Positions 35,195 to 43,860 of a stretch of 63,243 bases of DNA are shown here, in pieces (the first letter of the stretch is position 1; every line of letters begins with the position of its first letter). Position numbers and translations under genes: made by a program. The notes under the pieces were generated by a model that was not told the DNA's origin, did not search any database, and was given only the letters and a program-made list of their open reading frames with translations. The DNA is from Betaproteobacteria bacterium (lineage in GTDB: Bacteria > Pseudomonadota > Gammaproteobacteria > Burkholderiales > Rhodocyclaceae): positions 1 to 63,243 of the forward strand of contig WRMF01000011.1 of NCBI GenBank assembly GCA_009777245.1, in the 5' to 3' direction.

Positions 35195-36847
35195 TCAATC
35201 ATGCCACTCGTCTGCCGTCTCGCGCCGGTATAGCCGGAAACGCTCGCGGCGATCGCCGGGACGATTGCCTTCCCATACCCGTCGCCATTCTTCGCCGGGC
35301 TGTATCCATTTCCATTCTGTCTGCAAACGCCTTCCGGCCAAAATCAGCCATTGGCAATTCCTGCCTTCCCCATGCAAGGGCAGAAAGCGCAGTCCTTCAA
35401 AATAGGCGAAAGAGGCGATTTGCGCCTGCCCTATCTGTCGTTCCGCAATGCAATTCCTGTGTTCTTCCGGTATTGCGGCTGCCAGACTGGTCGCCACGCT
35501 GCGATAACTCTTGCCGTGATCAACCCACGGCAGCCAGAGAGAAACCGCAAGCAGCCAGCCAATCGTAAATCCTGCGCTCCAGCGAACCAGGCAACGATAG
35601 GGCGAACGCGGCATCGCCAGCAAAAGCCACAGCCACCACAGGGTGACAATGATCGCCAGCGCAAAAAACCACAGATCGAACTGTCCCACAAAGCCCGGCT
35701 TCAAGACAACCGCCCGTTCCGCCAATTTGGTCGGATACCCGAAAACCGCGGCGCTCCAGCCTACCCATAAAAGTATGGCAAACACGGTAAACACCATGCC
35801 GGAAAACCAGTCAAAGGCGTTGGCCGCGCCCTGGCGCAAGGTCAGAACTCCGGGAGTCGCCAAAAGCGCCAATGACGGCAGGAGAAGCATCGCCGCGCTC
35901 CGGCGCACGGGAAAACAAGCAGGCAACAACAAAAACAAAACAACCAAAACGGCAAGCGGCAACATGATGTCCGGCTGAAGCAAACGGCGGCGATTGCGCC
36001 ATAGAGTCCAGCCAGCGAGCGGCCAAAGCGGCCAGGCAAACCAAGGAAAAACATCAATGAGAAACCATATTTCACGACCATAACGCCATTCGCCGCTTAA
36101 TAATGCCCATTCGCGCACCATCCAGCCCAAAAACCATTCCGGCGCGGCAAGATAGAGGAGCGATGAGACCGCAAGCAGCAAAGCCAGACTTGCAGCCAGC
36201 GCAAAAAACAATCTGCCCGCCTCTCGTCGCGCCGTCCTGAAAAAAGCAAAAACCGAAAAATACAAAAGCGTCAGAAGTAAGAGACCGGCAAGCCCGGAGC
36301 CAAGCGTCGCCAGTAGAAAGGCAAGGCAAAGAAGCAGAATGGCGGGACGGGGCTTTCTGGGTAACAAGGCAAAGGCCAGCAGCCAGAAACTGATTGCGGT
36401 CAGCATTATCAGCAATGGCTGCGCCTCATGGGCATAGACGATGAGGCCAAAACTGCCCGCCATCAGGAGCGGCGTAGCGGCAGCGGCTTGCGGTCCATAC
36501 ATCTCCCGTCCGGCATAATAGAGCGCCATCAGGGTAAGAGCAGTCCATAAGCCGCTTGCCAGCCGCAAGGCGTCATGGGTCGGTAAAAGCCAGCCGCTGA
36601 TTGCTTCCGTGAGCGCCGCGCTCCAGTAATAAAGAGGCGGCGCGAAAAAGGGTTGTCCGGCAAGCGAAAGATGAAAGCCATGCCCTGACTCCACAAAATC
36701 CCTGGCAACAGCCAGATGGATCACATCATCATTCGCCCAGGGGTCGTGTCCGAACAATCCGGCGAATACGTAGAACGCAAGCAGCCCCGCCAGCGTCCAG
36801 CCGGTGGGCGGCAATTTCAGGGAGTGCGGAAGGGCGGGAAATCGCAT
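35195..36847 (-). CDS. ArnT-like GT-C glycosyltransferase (family 39)
   Basis: The 550-residue membrane protein has about 12 hydrophobic helices. It has the GT-C first-loop acidic motif HDPWANDDVIHLAVARDF, a second conserved stretch PPLYYWSAAL, and YAHEAQPLLIMLTA, the pattern of lipid A aminoarabinose transferases and protein O-mannosyltransferases. Such enzymes move a sugar from a polyprenyl phosphate carrier in the periplasm. The acceptor cannot be deduced. It lies behind the rpmE terminator on the same strand, with no clear ribosome site at the ATG. Confidence 0.85.
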   Translation of the reverse strand: MRFPALPHSLKLPPTGWTLAGLLAFYVFAGLFGHDPWANDDVIHLAVARDFVESGHGFHLSLAGQPFFAPPLYYWSAALTEAISGWLLPTHDALRLASGLWTALTLMALYYAGREMYGPQAAAATPLLMAGSFGLIVYAHEAQPLLIMLTAISFWLLAFALLPRKPRPAILLLCLAFLLATLGSGLAGLLLLTLLYFSVFAFFRTARREAGRLFFALAASLALLLAVSSLLYLAAPEWFLGWMVREWALLSGEWRYGREIWFLIDVFPWFAWPLWPLAGWTLWRNRRRLLQPDIMLPLAVLVVLFLLLPACFPVRRSAAMLLLPSLALLATPGVLTLRQGAANAFDWFSGMVFTVFAILLWVGWSAAVFGYPTKLAERAVVLKPGFVGQFDLWFFALAIIVTLWWLWLLLAMPRSPYRCLVRWSAGFTIGWLLAVSLWLPWVDHGKSYRSVATSLAAAIPEEHRNCIAERQIGQAQIASFAYFEGLRFLPLHGEGRNCQWLILAGRRLQTEWKWIQPGEEWRRVWEGNRPGDRRERFRLYRRETADEWHD

Positions 36848-36856
36848 GTAAAATTA

Positions 36857-36882
36857 CAAAAAAGGCAGCAAAGGCTGCCTTT
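36857..36882 (-). terminator. Rho-independent terminator of rpmE
   Basis: On the minus strand AGGCAGC-CTTT-GCTGCCT forms a perfect stem and is followed by a run of Ts, 25 bp after the rpmE stop. Confidence 0.85.
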
Positions 36883-36906
36883 CAGCGAAAATCCACAGTC
36901 AAAGAT

Positions 36907-37128
36907 TCAAGCGGACTTGCCAGCGCGCAACGCGCCGAACTTCTGGTTGAATTTTTCAACCCGTCCGGCGGTATCCACGATCTTTTGCTTGCCGGTGTAG
37001 AACGGATGACAGGAGGAACAAACCTCCACATGCAATGCCTTTTTCATCGTGGAACGAGTTGTAAACGCGTTGCCGCAGGAACAAGTAACCTTGATATCCG
37101 CATAATCTGGATGAATTCCTTCTTTCAT
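36907..37128 (-). CDS. rpmE: 50S ribosomal protein L31, zinc-binding (C+) form
   Basis: The 73-residue protein begins [22 protein letters not shown] and keeps the zinc ligands CSC and [24 protein letters not shown], so it is the RpmE rather than the zinc-free YkgM type. Length matches (about 70). AAGGAAGCGAC precedes the ATG, and a strong terminator follows. Confidence 0.97.
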   Translation of the reverse strand: MKEGIHPDYADIKVTCSCGNAFTTRSTMKKALHVEVCSSCHPFYTGKQKIVDTAGRVEKFNQKFGALRAGKSA

Positions 37129-37227
37129 GTCGCTTCCTTAAAAAATGTCGACCGGCGATTTTGGCAGGTCTGTCAGGCTTGGAAAAATATATTATTTTGC
37201 CTTAAATTGGCGAAAAGCGCAATGATT

Positions 37228-39105
37228 TCAATCCACATGTCCGCTCCTCCTCTTCCGCTCGACCTGCGATAGATCGCGTACACCGCCCTTATCGGCAGAA
37301 GCCGCGAAGAGCGCATACGCTTTGAGGGCATCGGACACGACGCGGCATCTATCAACCGGCAGCCAGGCAGCTTCCCCTTTCGCTTCCATCGCGGCGCGAC
37401 GCTTTTGCAGTTCCGCATCCGCCACTTTGAGATTGATGCTGCGGGCGGGAATGCCAATTTCTATCACATCGCCCTCCTCCACCAGCCCAATCGCGCCGCC
37501 GTTCGCAGCTTCCGGCGAGATATGTCCTATGGAAAGCCCCGAAGTGCCGCCGGAAAAGCGTCCGTCGGTAAGCAACGCGCAGGATTTACCCAGGCCGCGC
37601 GACTTCAAATAACTGGTGGGATAAAGCATTTCCTGCATTCCCGGCCCACCCTGCGGCCCTTCATAGCGAATCACCACCACATCGCCCGCCACAATCTTGT
37701 CGCCCAAAATAGCTTCCACCGCATCCTCCTGACTCTCGAACACCCTGGCCTTGCCGGTAAATTCAAGGATTGACTCATCCACTCCGGCAGTTTTCACAAT
37801 ACAGCCGTTTACCGCAATGTTGCCGTAAAGCACGGCAAGGCCGCCATCCTGTGAATAGGCATTGGCTACATTGCGGATACAGCCATGAGTGCGGTCAAGG
37901 TCAAGCTCCGTCCAGCGGCTGCTTTGAGAAAACGCCTCAAGCGAAGGCGCGCCGCCCGGCGCGGATTTATAAAATTCCATGACTCCTAAATCGGTAATGG
38001 CGCTGACATCATGGCCATCAATGGCTTCGCCGATGGTTTTTGCATAAACGGTCGGCGCATTCCGATTGACAAGGCCAGCGCGGGAGAGTTCGGCAAGAAT
38101 GCCCATCACCCCGCCGGCGCGGTGCACATCTTCCACATGATACCGGTCAGTCGCGGGCGCAACCTTGCAGAGACAAGGCACGCGGCGGGAAATCGCGTCA
38201 ATGTCGGCCATGCCGAAATCCACTCCGGCCTCATGCGCCATCGCCAGCAGATGCAAGACAGTATTTGTCGAGCCGCCCATTGCGACATCAAGGCTCATGG
38301 CATTCTCAAACGCAGCGCGGTTGGCGATACTGCGCGGCAGCGCGGTTTCGTCGCCAGCTTCGTAATAACGTCTGGTCAATTCCGCAATAAGCCGTCCGGC
38401 GCGCAGGAAAAGCGCCTTCCGGTCGGAATGAGTGGCGACCAGCGTGCCATTCCCCGGCAGGGACAACCCCAGGGCTTCGCTAAGGCAATTCATCGAATTG
38501 GCGGTAAACATGCCGGAACAGGAACCGCAGGTAGGACAGGCGGAACGCTCGATCATCGCCACTTCCTCGTCGGAAACCGAAGCGTCGGCAGCTTTTATCA
38601 TTGCGTCAATCAGGTCGAGCTTTACCGCCTTGCCGCCGCGTTCGCTGGATTTCCCGGCTTCCATCGGCCCGCCGGATACGAATATCGCCGGAATATTGAG
38701 CCGCAACGCAGCCATCAACATACCCGGCGTGATTTTGTCGCAGTTGGAGATGCAGACCAGGGCATCGGCGCAGTGGGCATTCGCCATGTATTCGACCGAA
38801 TCGGCAATCAGGTCGCGGGAAGGCAGGGAATAGAGCATTCCGCCATGTCCCATCGCAATGCCATCGTCAATGGCTATTGTATTGAATTCCTTGGCAATGC
38901 CGCCCGCCGCCTCGATTTCCCGCGCTACCAGTTGCCCCATATCTTTCAGATGCACATGTCCGGGCACAAATTGGGTAAATGAGTTAACCACGGCGATAAT
39001 GGGCTTGCCAAAATCTTCTTCCTTGACGCCGGTTGCGCGCCAGAGGGCGCGCGCGCCAGCCATGTTGCGACCATGAGTAGAGGCGCGGGAACGGTATTGA
39101 GGCAT
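37228..39105 (-). CDS. ilvD: Dihydroxy-acid dehydratase
   Basis: The 625-residue Fe-S enzyme catalyses the third step of valine and isoleucine synthesis. It starts [26 protein letters not shown], as in E. coli, with cluster cysteines in [12 protein letters not shown] and [18 protein letters not shown], and the C-terminal [32 protein letters not shown] precedes the ATG. Upstream on the same strand, about 60 bp before the ATG, lies an attC-like site that ends a small cassette array, so some read-through into ilvD is possible. Chromosomal integrons beside ilvD are known in Xanthomonas. Confidence 0.97.
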   Translation of the reverse strand: MPQYRSRASTHGRNMAGARALWRATGVKEEDFGKPIIAVVNSFTQFVPGHVHLKDMGQLVAREIEAAGGIAKEFNTIAIDDGIAMGHGGMLYSLPSRDLIADSVEYMANAHCADALVCISNCDKITPGMLMAALRLNIPAIFVSGGPMEAGKSSERGGKAVKLDLIDAMIKAADASVSDEEVAMIERSACPTCGSCSGMFTANSMNCLSEALGLSLPGNGTLVATHSDRKALFLRAGRLIAELTRRYYEAGDETALPRSIANRAAFENAMSLDVAMGGSTNTVLHLLAMAHEAGVDFGMADIDAISRRVPCLCKVAPATDRYHVEDVHRAGGVMGILAELSRAGLVNRNAPTVYAKTIGEAIDGHDVSAITDLGVMEFYKSAPGGAPSLEAFSQSSRWTELDLDRTHGCIRNVANAYSQDGGLAVLYGNIAVNGCIVKTAGVDESILEFTGKARVFESQEDAVEAILGDKIVAGDVVVIRYEGPQGGPGMQEMLYPTSYLKSRGLGKSCALLTDGRFSGGTSGLSIGHISPEAANGGAIGLVEEGDVIEIGIPARSINLKVADAELQKRRAAMEAKGEAAWLPVDRCRVVSDALKAYALFAASADKGGVRDLSQVERKRRSGHVD

Positions 39106-39163
39106 GAGTTTTCTCCAAAAAAAGAATCAGGCGAGCTTTTTACCACAGCCCGCCATCATTTTG

Positions 39164-39226
39164 ACCATAACGCCAGAATTAACCGGAGCGCGTTAGTGCG
39201 TCCGGGTTGAATGAAATGTTAGGGGC
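39164..39226 (-). other. attC-like recombination site 1
   Basis: Read on the minus strand the 63 bases begin CCCCTAACATTTCATTCAA, have a central imperfect palindrome (CCCGGACGC / GCGCTCCGG, with one unmatched base), and end TTAATTCTGGCGTTATG. This is the layout of integron attC sites: TAAC box, L box with an unpaired base, short stem, then GTTA box. The stop codon (TAA) of the preceding gene lies within the TAAC box, as is usual for cassettes. Confidence 0.65.
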
Positions 39227-39587
39227 GAAAATTTCTTTTTATGTATATGACGTAGAACACGTAAGCAAAACCAACAACGAGCAGAACGATGCCCATAATG
39301 ACTTTTACTGTATTGACCGGGGTTCCGAATAGCGCCCTTTCTCCGACCAATAGGACACCGATAACAACTAACAGGGCAGGCATGAAAAACCAATTGAAAT
39401 GACCTCTAAAACTGGCTTCTTGAGAGTCAAGCATTTTATTGATAGCTTCAGATCGGGAGCGACAGGCGTCCGAGCACACAAAACCCTTTTCAACCGGTAT
39501 GCCACAACTGTCGCACAAACCAACCGAACACACACGGCATGTTGCAATTGCAATAGCTGGATTTTCTCGATGATTATGACAATTCAT
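39219..39587 (-). CDS. Cassette-borne small membrane protein with B-box-like zinc finger
   Basis: The 122-residue protein has an N-terminal Cys/His-rich domain (CHNH, CRVC, CDSC, CSDAC) resembling a B-box-type zinc finger, followed by two hydrophobic helices (FFMPALLVVIGVLLVG and VKVIMGIVLLVVGFAYVFYVIY). It starts only 7 bases after the end of attC-like site 2 and ends inside site 1, so it has the form of a promoterless gene cassette. No function is known to me; zinc binding and inner-membrane location are inferred. Confidence 0.7.
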   Translation of the reverse strand: MNCHNHRENPAIAIATCRVCSVGLCDSCGIPVEKGFVCSDACRSRSEAINKMLDSQEASFRGHFNWFFMPALLVVIGVLLVGERALFGTPVNTVKVIMGIVLLVVGFAYVFYVIYIKRNFRP

Positions 39588-39593
39588 GGGTTA

Positions 39594-39684
39594 CACCTGA
39601 CGTTTATGTTAACCGACATCCCAAGGCGCAGCCTTGAGATGTCCAGCGAGCGAAGCGAACAGGATTGAGCATGTTGTTAGGATG
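39594..39684 (-). other. attC-like recombination site 2
   Basis: On the minus strand: CATCCTAACAACATGCTCAA, an unpaired stretch GTTCGCTTCGCTCGCT, a 13-bp stem (GACATCTCAAGGC / GCCTTGGGATGTC, one mismatch), then GGTTAACATAAACGTCAGG. The outer boxes pair (CCTAAC with GTCAGG, one mismatch), and the inner arms pair with a single bulged T, the diagnostic extrahelical base of attC sites. Confidence 0.7.
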
Positions 39685-39761
39685 CTTGGCGAAACCGAAC
39701 ACAAACCCAACCGAACGCACGATCCGCAAAGAATACCACCTCTGCCTGCCAAAGCGGGATC

Positions 39762-40019
39762 TCAGTTTCTAAGAGTGCCAAAGTTAGTTGCGCTGGAAAG
39801 GGGCTGCCCGTCTTCGAATGTTTTAAGGTATTTCCGAGCGTAGGATAAAAGCTCTTCCATAGCGTCCAGTGGGATATCGTTTCCGAACGTGTTTACGATT
39901 ATCGTCAGAGTTTTATCAGAACGAAATACTTCCGCTATCGTTTGATTCGATTCATCTACAAGTTCAGCGCCCAGGCCATCACGTATGACATCTGAGGCAT
40001 TCACGAGGGTAAGACGCAT
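39762..40019 (-). CDS. Small uncharacterised protein, probable second gene cassette
   Basis: The 85-residue protein starts MRLTLVNASDVIRDGLGAELVDES and shows an alpha/beta pattern with an acidic middle. AGGAGG precedes the ATG at 40019. The sequence just upstream (40027-40085) has CGTTAGGA at the right place and a partial inverted partner, perhaps a degenerate attC or attI site. attC-like site 2 lies about 80 bp downstream of its stop. No family is recognised; a stand-alone housekeeping role is unlikely for a cassette gene. Confidence 0.6.
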   Translation of the reverse strand: MRLTLVNASDVIRDGLGAELVDESNQTIAEVFRSDKTLTIIVNTFGNDIPLDAMEELLSYARKYLKTFEDGQPLSSATNFGTLRN

Positions 40020-40115
40020 AGTGCCTCCTAACGTATGATGAGTAACGGTGTGATTGCTGAAAGCATGTGTGTTGTCACATGTTAACACGCTCTTTAAGAC
40101 TCGGCGTGAGGAAAA

Positions 40116-41372
40116 ATGTTTATTCTATCACCCTTTCACACCCCTTGTTTTTTCATGTTTCGCCGTATTGCCCATCTGGACATGGATGCTTTTTTCGCGT
40201 CTGTGGAACTCATCGCCTATCCTGAACTTTACGGGCAAGCCGTTGTCGTGGGCGGTGCGCGTGTTCCGCGTCCCGTCCGAAAACCGGACGGCAGCCTCCA
40301 TTTCGCGCGTCTGAAAGACTACGCCGGACGCGGGGTTGTGACCACCGCCACTTATGAGGCGCGCGCGCTTGGTGTTTTTTCCGGGATGGGCTTGATGCAA
40401 TCATCCCGTCTTGCGCCCGCAGCCATTTTGCTGCCCGCCAACTTTGAGGCTTACCGGGATTATTCCCGCCGTTTCAAGGCCGCTGTGCGGGAAATTACGC
40501 CGCGCATGGAAGATCGCGGTATTGATGAAATTTTCCTTGACCTTACCGAACTTTCCGAAGCCTCCCTGCCGCTGGCTCGCCGCTTGCAGGCGGCGGTCAG
40601 GACGGCGACCGGCCTTTCCTGTTCCATCGGTATCGCGCCCAATCGCCTGCTTGCCAAAATCGCCTCCGACCTGCAAAAACCCGGCGGCATCACCATCCTC
40701 ACCCCGGATGACCTTTCCGCCCGCATCTGGCCGCTGCCGACCGGAAAAATCAACGGCATCGGCAAAAAAACCGCCGCCCGCCTGCATAGTCTTGGCATCG
40801 AAAGCATCGGCGACCTTGCTCAAACGCCGGTGGAAGTCCTCTGCCTTCATTTTGGGCAGCACTGGGGGGAATGGCTCTCTCGCGTTGCCGTCGGCATTGA
40901 TGATTCCCCTATCGTGACCTGGCGGGAAATAAAATCCATCAGCCGGGAAACCACCTTTGAACGGGATTTGCACTTGCGGCGGGATCGCGCCGAACTTTCC
41001 CGGCAGTTGGACGCGCTCTGTCAACGAGTCGCGGCAGACATGATTCGCAAGGAAATGACCGGGCGCACAGTTGGCGTCAAGCTGCGCTTTGCCGATTTTC
41101 GCCTGGCAACAAGGGAAATTACCTTGCCGAGCGCCCTGCCCGCGCCGCCCACGCCGGAAACTCTGCTCGCCGTTGCCCGACAATGCCTGAAAAAAATTGT
41201 TTTCGCCCCCAACCGCCAGCTTTTACGTCTGCTGGGCGTGCGGGTCAGTACCCTGGAGCCTTTAGGCAACACCTGTGAGGGCAGCATGGAAGAGACAAAA
41301 AAAACACAAGCCGCGCAAACAAAAAATGAGGACTCGCCCCAAACGCCCCGGCAGGCAGAGTTGCCTTTTTAG
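40116..41372 (+). CDS. dinB: Y-family DNA polymerase IV
   Basis: The 418-residue translesion polymerase has catalytic motifs IAHLDMDAFFASVE and DRGIDEIFLDLTEL, the YEARALGVFSGM finger, helix-hairpin-helix INGIGKKTAARLHSLGI, and a little-finger domain. It ends QAELPF, a beta-clamp binding motif. GAGGAAAA precedes the ATG at 40116; the family N-terminus proper begins at the in-frame ATG 40155, so the true start is uncertain. It is divergent from the cassette pair. Confidence 0.93.
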   Translation: MFILSPFHTPCFFMFRRIAHLDMDAFFASVELIAYPELYGQAVVVGGARVPRPVRKPDGSLHFARLKDYAGRGVVTTATYEARALGVFSGMGLMQSSRLAPAAILLPANFEAYRDYSRRFKAAVREITPRMEDRGIDEIFLDLTELSEASLPLARRLQAAVRTATGLSCSIGIAPNRLLAKIASDLQKPGGITILTPDDLSARIWPLPTGKINGIGKKTAARLHSLGIESIGDLAQTPVEVLCLHFGQHWGEWLSRVAVGIDDSPIVTWREIKSISRETTFERDLHLRRDRAELSRQLDALCQRVAADMIRKEMTGRTVGVKLRFADFRLATREITLPSALPAPPTPETLLAVARQCLKKIVFAPNRQLLRLLGVRVSTLEPLGNTCEGSMEETKKTQAAQTKNEDSPQTPRQAELPF

Positions 41373-41442
41373 AGCGGTTTCGGTTCAATCCTGTACAGCG
41401 CAATGTTGGACTCAATCCAGCTTACGGACTGCATTTACGCGT

Positions 41443-41470
41443 GTAGGGGCACAAAATTTTGTGCCCCTGC
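41443..41470. repeat. 28-bp palindrome, variant copy
   Basis: Same GTAGGGG frame as the copies at 25685 and 30721, but the core is CACAAAATTTTGTG. It is preceded by an AGAGCGGTTTCGGTTCAATC repeat copy at 41373-41400. It lies between dinB and the convergent NlpC/P60 gene. Confidence 0.75.
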
Positions 41471-41504
41471 GAGCTACGACCGCATCGGTATACCCGCTGA
41501 AAAT

Positions 41505-42044
41505 CTAATCAAAATAGGTACGCGCTTCCTCAAAGCGGGTTCGATAGTACGTGTTTTCCAGACTGTCAATGCGTACCTGCCCGTTCGTGGAAGGCGCATG
41601 GACAAAGCGCAAATCGCCAATGTAAACGGCCACATGCGAACGGGGACGGGATTGGGTATTGAAAAAAACGAGATCGCCGGGGCGGATGCGCTCCGGGCGC
41701 ACCGCCCGCCCCTTCTTCGCCATATCGGCGGCGCTGCCCGTGAGCGTGTGTCGCGCAGCCATCCGATAGATGTAGCTCACCATGCCGGAACAATCAAGAC
41801 CGGCCTCAGGGTTTTTTCCGCCGAAACGGTAATCTACTCCAATCAGGCCAAGCGCATAGATCACCACGTCCTTGCCCTTCTGGGTCGCTTCCAGATTGCG
41901 GGCAAAAGGAGACGATGAAGAAGCGCCTGTCTCGCCGGTCTTCTTTTCCGCGCTTTTCCTCTTGCCCGCGCTTCCGCAGCCGGAAAGCAAAAACAGGGGA
42001 AGCGCGGATAACAGGATAGCCAATTGCCGCCGCTTTTCGTTCAT
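41505..42044 (-). CDS. NlpC/P60 family lipoprotein peptidoglycan hydrolase
   Basis: The 179-residue protein has a lipoprotein signal (LSALPLFLLSGC) and an NlpC/P60 domain with catalytic Cys in LDCSGMVSYIY, His in RSHVAVYIGD and a polar third residue in HAPSTNG. Such enzymes cut D-Glu/meso-DAP peptide bonds in the cell wall. Start at 42044 is supported by GGAGGGCTGC; the upstream in-frame ATG lacks one. It is like the Spr/NlpC group by size. Confidence 0.92.
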   Translation of the reverse strand: MNEKRRQLAILLSALPLFLLSGCGSAGKRKSAEKKTGETGASSSSPFARNLEATQKGKDVVIYALGLIGVDYRFGGKNPEAGLDCSGMVSYIYRMAARHTLTGSAADMAKKGRAVRPERIRPGDLVFFNTQSRPRSHVAVYIGDLRFVHAPSTNGQVRIDSLENTYYRTRFEEARTYFD

Positions 42045-42098
42045 GCAGCCCTCCAAAAATCATTCATGCAGATGTGAGTATCCATCATTTCAGGCCGT

Positions 42099-42902
42099 TC
42101 ATCCAAACAACGTCCACAGCATCTTTATAGCCAACAGCAACAAAACTGCCGCAAAAATCTGACGCAAGCGCATAACAGGCAAGCGATGCGCCAGGGACAC
42201 GCCCAAAGGCGCGGTAAACATACTGGCGAACGCCAACAACACAACAGCAGGCAGGTATACAAAACCCAGGCTGTGCGGCGGCAAATGCGCTTCGCCATAG
42301 CCGCTCGCGGCGTATCCAATCGCGCCGCCCAGAGCAATCGGAAAAGCAATGGCGGATGAAGTGCCTATGGCTTCCTGCATCCGCACATTGCACCAGACCA
42401 TGAAAGGCACGGAGAGCGAACCGCCGCCGATAGCAACCAGACAGGAAAAAGCGCCAATGCCGACCCCAACGCATGTAGTGCCCCAAAAGCCAGGCATAGT
42501 TCGCCCCGGCCTGGGGCTAAAACCCATAATCATCTGCGTTGCGACATAAAGGATAAAAACCGTGAAAATCAGAGCCAGCCAAAAGGTCGGCGTGAATTTC
42601 ACGATCAGGGTTCCCAACAGGGTTCCGGTCAAAATGCCGGGAGTGATTCGCATGACAATCGGCCAGCGCACCGCGTTATGGCGGACATGGCTACGCGCGC
42701 TGAAAGACGAGGTAAACAGGATCGCCGCCATTGAAGTGCCAAGCGCAAGACGCATCACAACATCCGGCGCAAAGCCCTGCCAGGCAAGGAGCATGACCAG
42801 AACCGGAACCATGGTCGCGCCGCCGCCCACTCCGAGCAATCCGGCGAAAAACCCGGTAACCGCGCCAAGCGCAAGATAAAGAAGAACAAACTCAACGCTC
42901 AT
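42099..42902 (-). CDS. TauE/SafE family membrane permease
   Basis: The 267-residue inner-membrane protein has about eight hydrophobic segments with the family hallmarks GFFAGLLGVGGGATMVPVLVML near the N-terminus and CLVAIGGGSLSVPFMVW in the repeated second half. Family members export sulfite or organosulfur anions, or are uncharacterised. ATG at 42902 begins SVEFVLLYLALG; upstream in-frame codons add a hydrophilic tail without support. The 425-bp gap upstream holds a REP-like repeat and 6S RNA. Confidence 0.9.
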   Translation of the reverse strand: MSVEFVLLYLALGAVTGFFAGLLGVGGGATMVPVLVMLLAWQGFAPDVVMRLALGTSMAAILFTSSFSARSHVRHNAVRWPIVMRITPGILTGTLLGTLIVKFTPTFWLALIFTVFILYVATQMIMGFSPRPGRTMPGFWGTTCVGVGIGAFSCLVAIGGGSLSVPFMVWCNVRMQEAIGTSSAIAFPIALGGAIGYAASGYGEAHLPPHSLGFVYLPAVVLLAFASMFTAPLGVSLAHRLPVMRLRQIFAAVLLLLAIKMLWTLFG

Positions 42903-42965
42903 TATGACGGCCTGTAAATAAAAAACTATCAGGGGCTTTGCTCCCCTCTCCCGCTCTTGCTTGAT

Positions 42966-43021
42966 CGTCATTCCCGCATGCCTGTCCCCGCGAAGGTGGG
43001 GGCAGGCATGCGAGAATGACG
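42966..43021. repeat. REP-like extended palindrome
   Basis: The 56 bases begin CGTCATTCCCGCATGCCTG and end with the near-complement, forming one long hairpin. A second copy of the same extended type is at 62782-62837; short versions lie at about 931-952, 1381-1405, 22301-22327 and 22411-22438. Confidence 0.85.
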
Positions 43022-43135
43022 GAAAGGTTGATTTGTGTGCGAAAGATTGGCTACATTTGACAGTCGCTTTATCTGATTATTACGCAACATCAAAAAAGGC
43101 GACGCAGTATAACTGTCATCGCCTTTGTCAAATAC

Positions 43136-43316
43136 GGCTCCCCGCGAATGCCGTCGGGCCGGCAGCCTGAACCGAGGGTTCAAGGATGGTTGCTTTCCGG
43201 TCGAATCAGGCACAACCGCAAGGATCGCGCACAACATCGGCACAATAGTCCACAACCCATGCCGTACAACATTGGTTCAAGGAATATATGACCCTGACCA
43301 ACACCGCAGGGAACAT
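43136..43316 (-). ncRNA. ssrS: 6S RNA
   Basis: 6S RNA binds sigma-70 RNA polymerase in stationary phase by mimicking an open promoter. On the minus strand TCCCTGCGG (43304-43312) pairs with TCGCGGGGA (43139-43147) to close the terminal stem. The 3' half holds CATCCTTGAACCCTCGGTTCA and GGCTGCCGGCCCGACGGCAT, closely like the conserved 3' segment of E. coli 6S RNA. It lies just after zapA on the same strand, the usual position in proteobacteria. Length about 180 nt. Ends are estimated. Confidence 0.85.
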
Positions 43317-43327
43317 CAAGCGGATAC

Positions 43328-43663
43328 CTAGCCTTCCGCCAGAAAAGCGCTCAGGCGCGTATCCATAACCTCTATTCTACGCTTGATTTCGTCACGATCA
43401 CAATCCGAAAAAGAATTTTTTGCATCCGTGCCGGAAATGTCGCCTTTTCCGGCAATCACTTCCAGATAATCGCTGGCGATGTTGACAGCCGCCAGAATGG
43501 CAATCCGCTCCGGCATGTTGTTGCGAGAACGGCTGGCGGTGTCTTTCATTTTTTTCTCCACCAGAGCCACAGCCTGACGAAGCGCCTCCTCCTGTCCTAC
43601 AGGACAGGCGATCCGGTATTCACGCCCCATGATATTGACATCCAATGCCCTGATTTCGCTCAC
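43328..43663 (-). CDS. zapA: Cell division protein ZapA
   Basis: The 111-residue protein has the ZapA N-terminus ALDVNIMGREYRIACPVGQEEALRQAVALVEKKM, RIAILAAVNIASDYLE, and an acidic C-terminal helix. ZapA bundles FtsZ filaments at midcell. It overlaps the upstream small coiled-coil gene by 4 bp and precedes 6S RNA. Confidence 0.95.
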   Translation of the reverse strand: MSEIRALDVNIMGREYRIACPVGQEEALRQAVALVEKKMKDTASRSRNNMPERIAILAAVNIASDYLEVIAGKGDISGTDAKNSFSDCDRDEIKRRIEVMDTRLSAFLAEG

Positions 43664-43860
43664 GTTGTCTGCTCCGGTAATTGCGACACCAGATGCTCTA
43701 TCCGCTCGCGCACCTGCGCCACATTTTTTTTCAGCCAGTCGCGCTCCTCCTCGACCTGGCGCAGGCGCGTTTCCAACAGAACTTTCTCGCCTCGCAGCGA
43801 GTCAGCCAGCATAACCACCTGTTCGATCTTGCCGAACAGCGTATCCAATGTCTTGTCCAT
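43660..43860 (-). CDS. Small coiled-coil division protein, ZapB-like (TIGR02449 type)
   Basis: The 66-residue protein MDKTLDTLFGKIEQVVMLAD is one long coiled coil with regular leucine spacing (VLLETRLRQVEEERDWLKK). Proteins of this size regularly precede zapA in beta- and gammaproteobacteria and resemble ZapB. ATG at 43860 was chosen over a longer upstream frame without homology. The start of zapA overlaps its stop (ATGA), so the two are translationally coupled. Confidence 0.85.
   Translation of the reverse strand: MDKTLDTLFGKIEQVVMLADSLRGEKVLLETRLRQVEEERDWLKKNVAQVRERIEHLVSQLPEQTT

Noticed and set aside
38011-38982. 323-codon plus-strand reading frame opposite ilvD
   Set aside because: Antisense shadow; ilvD is certain on the minus strand.
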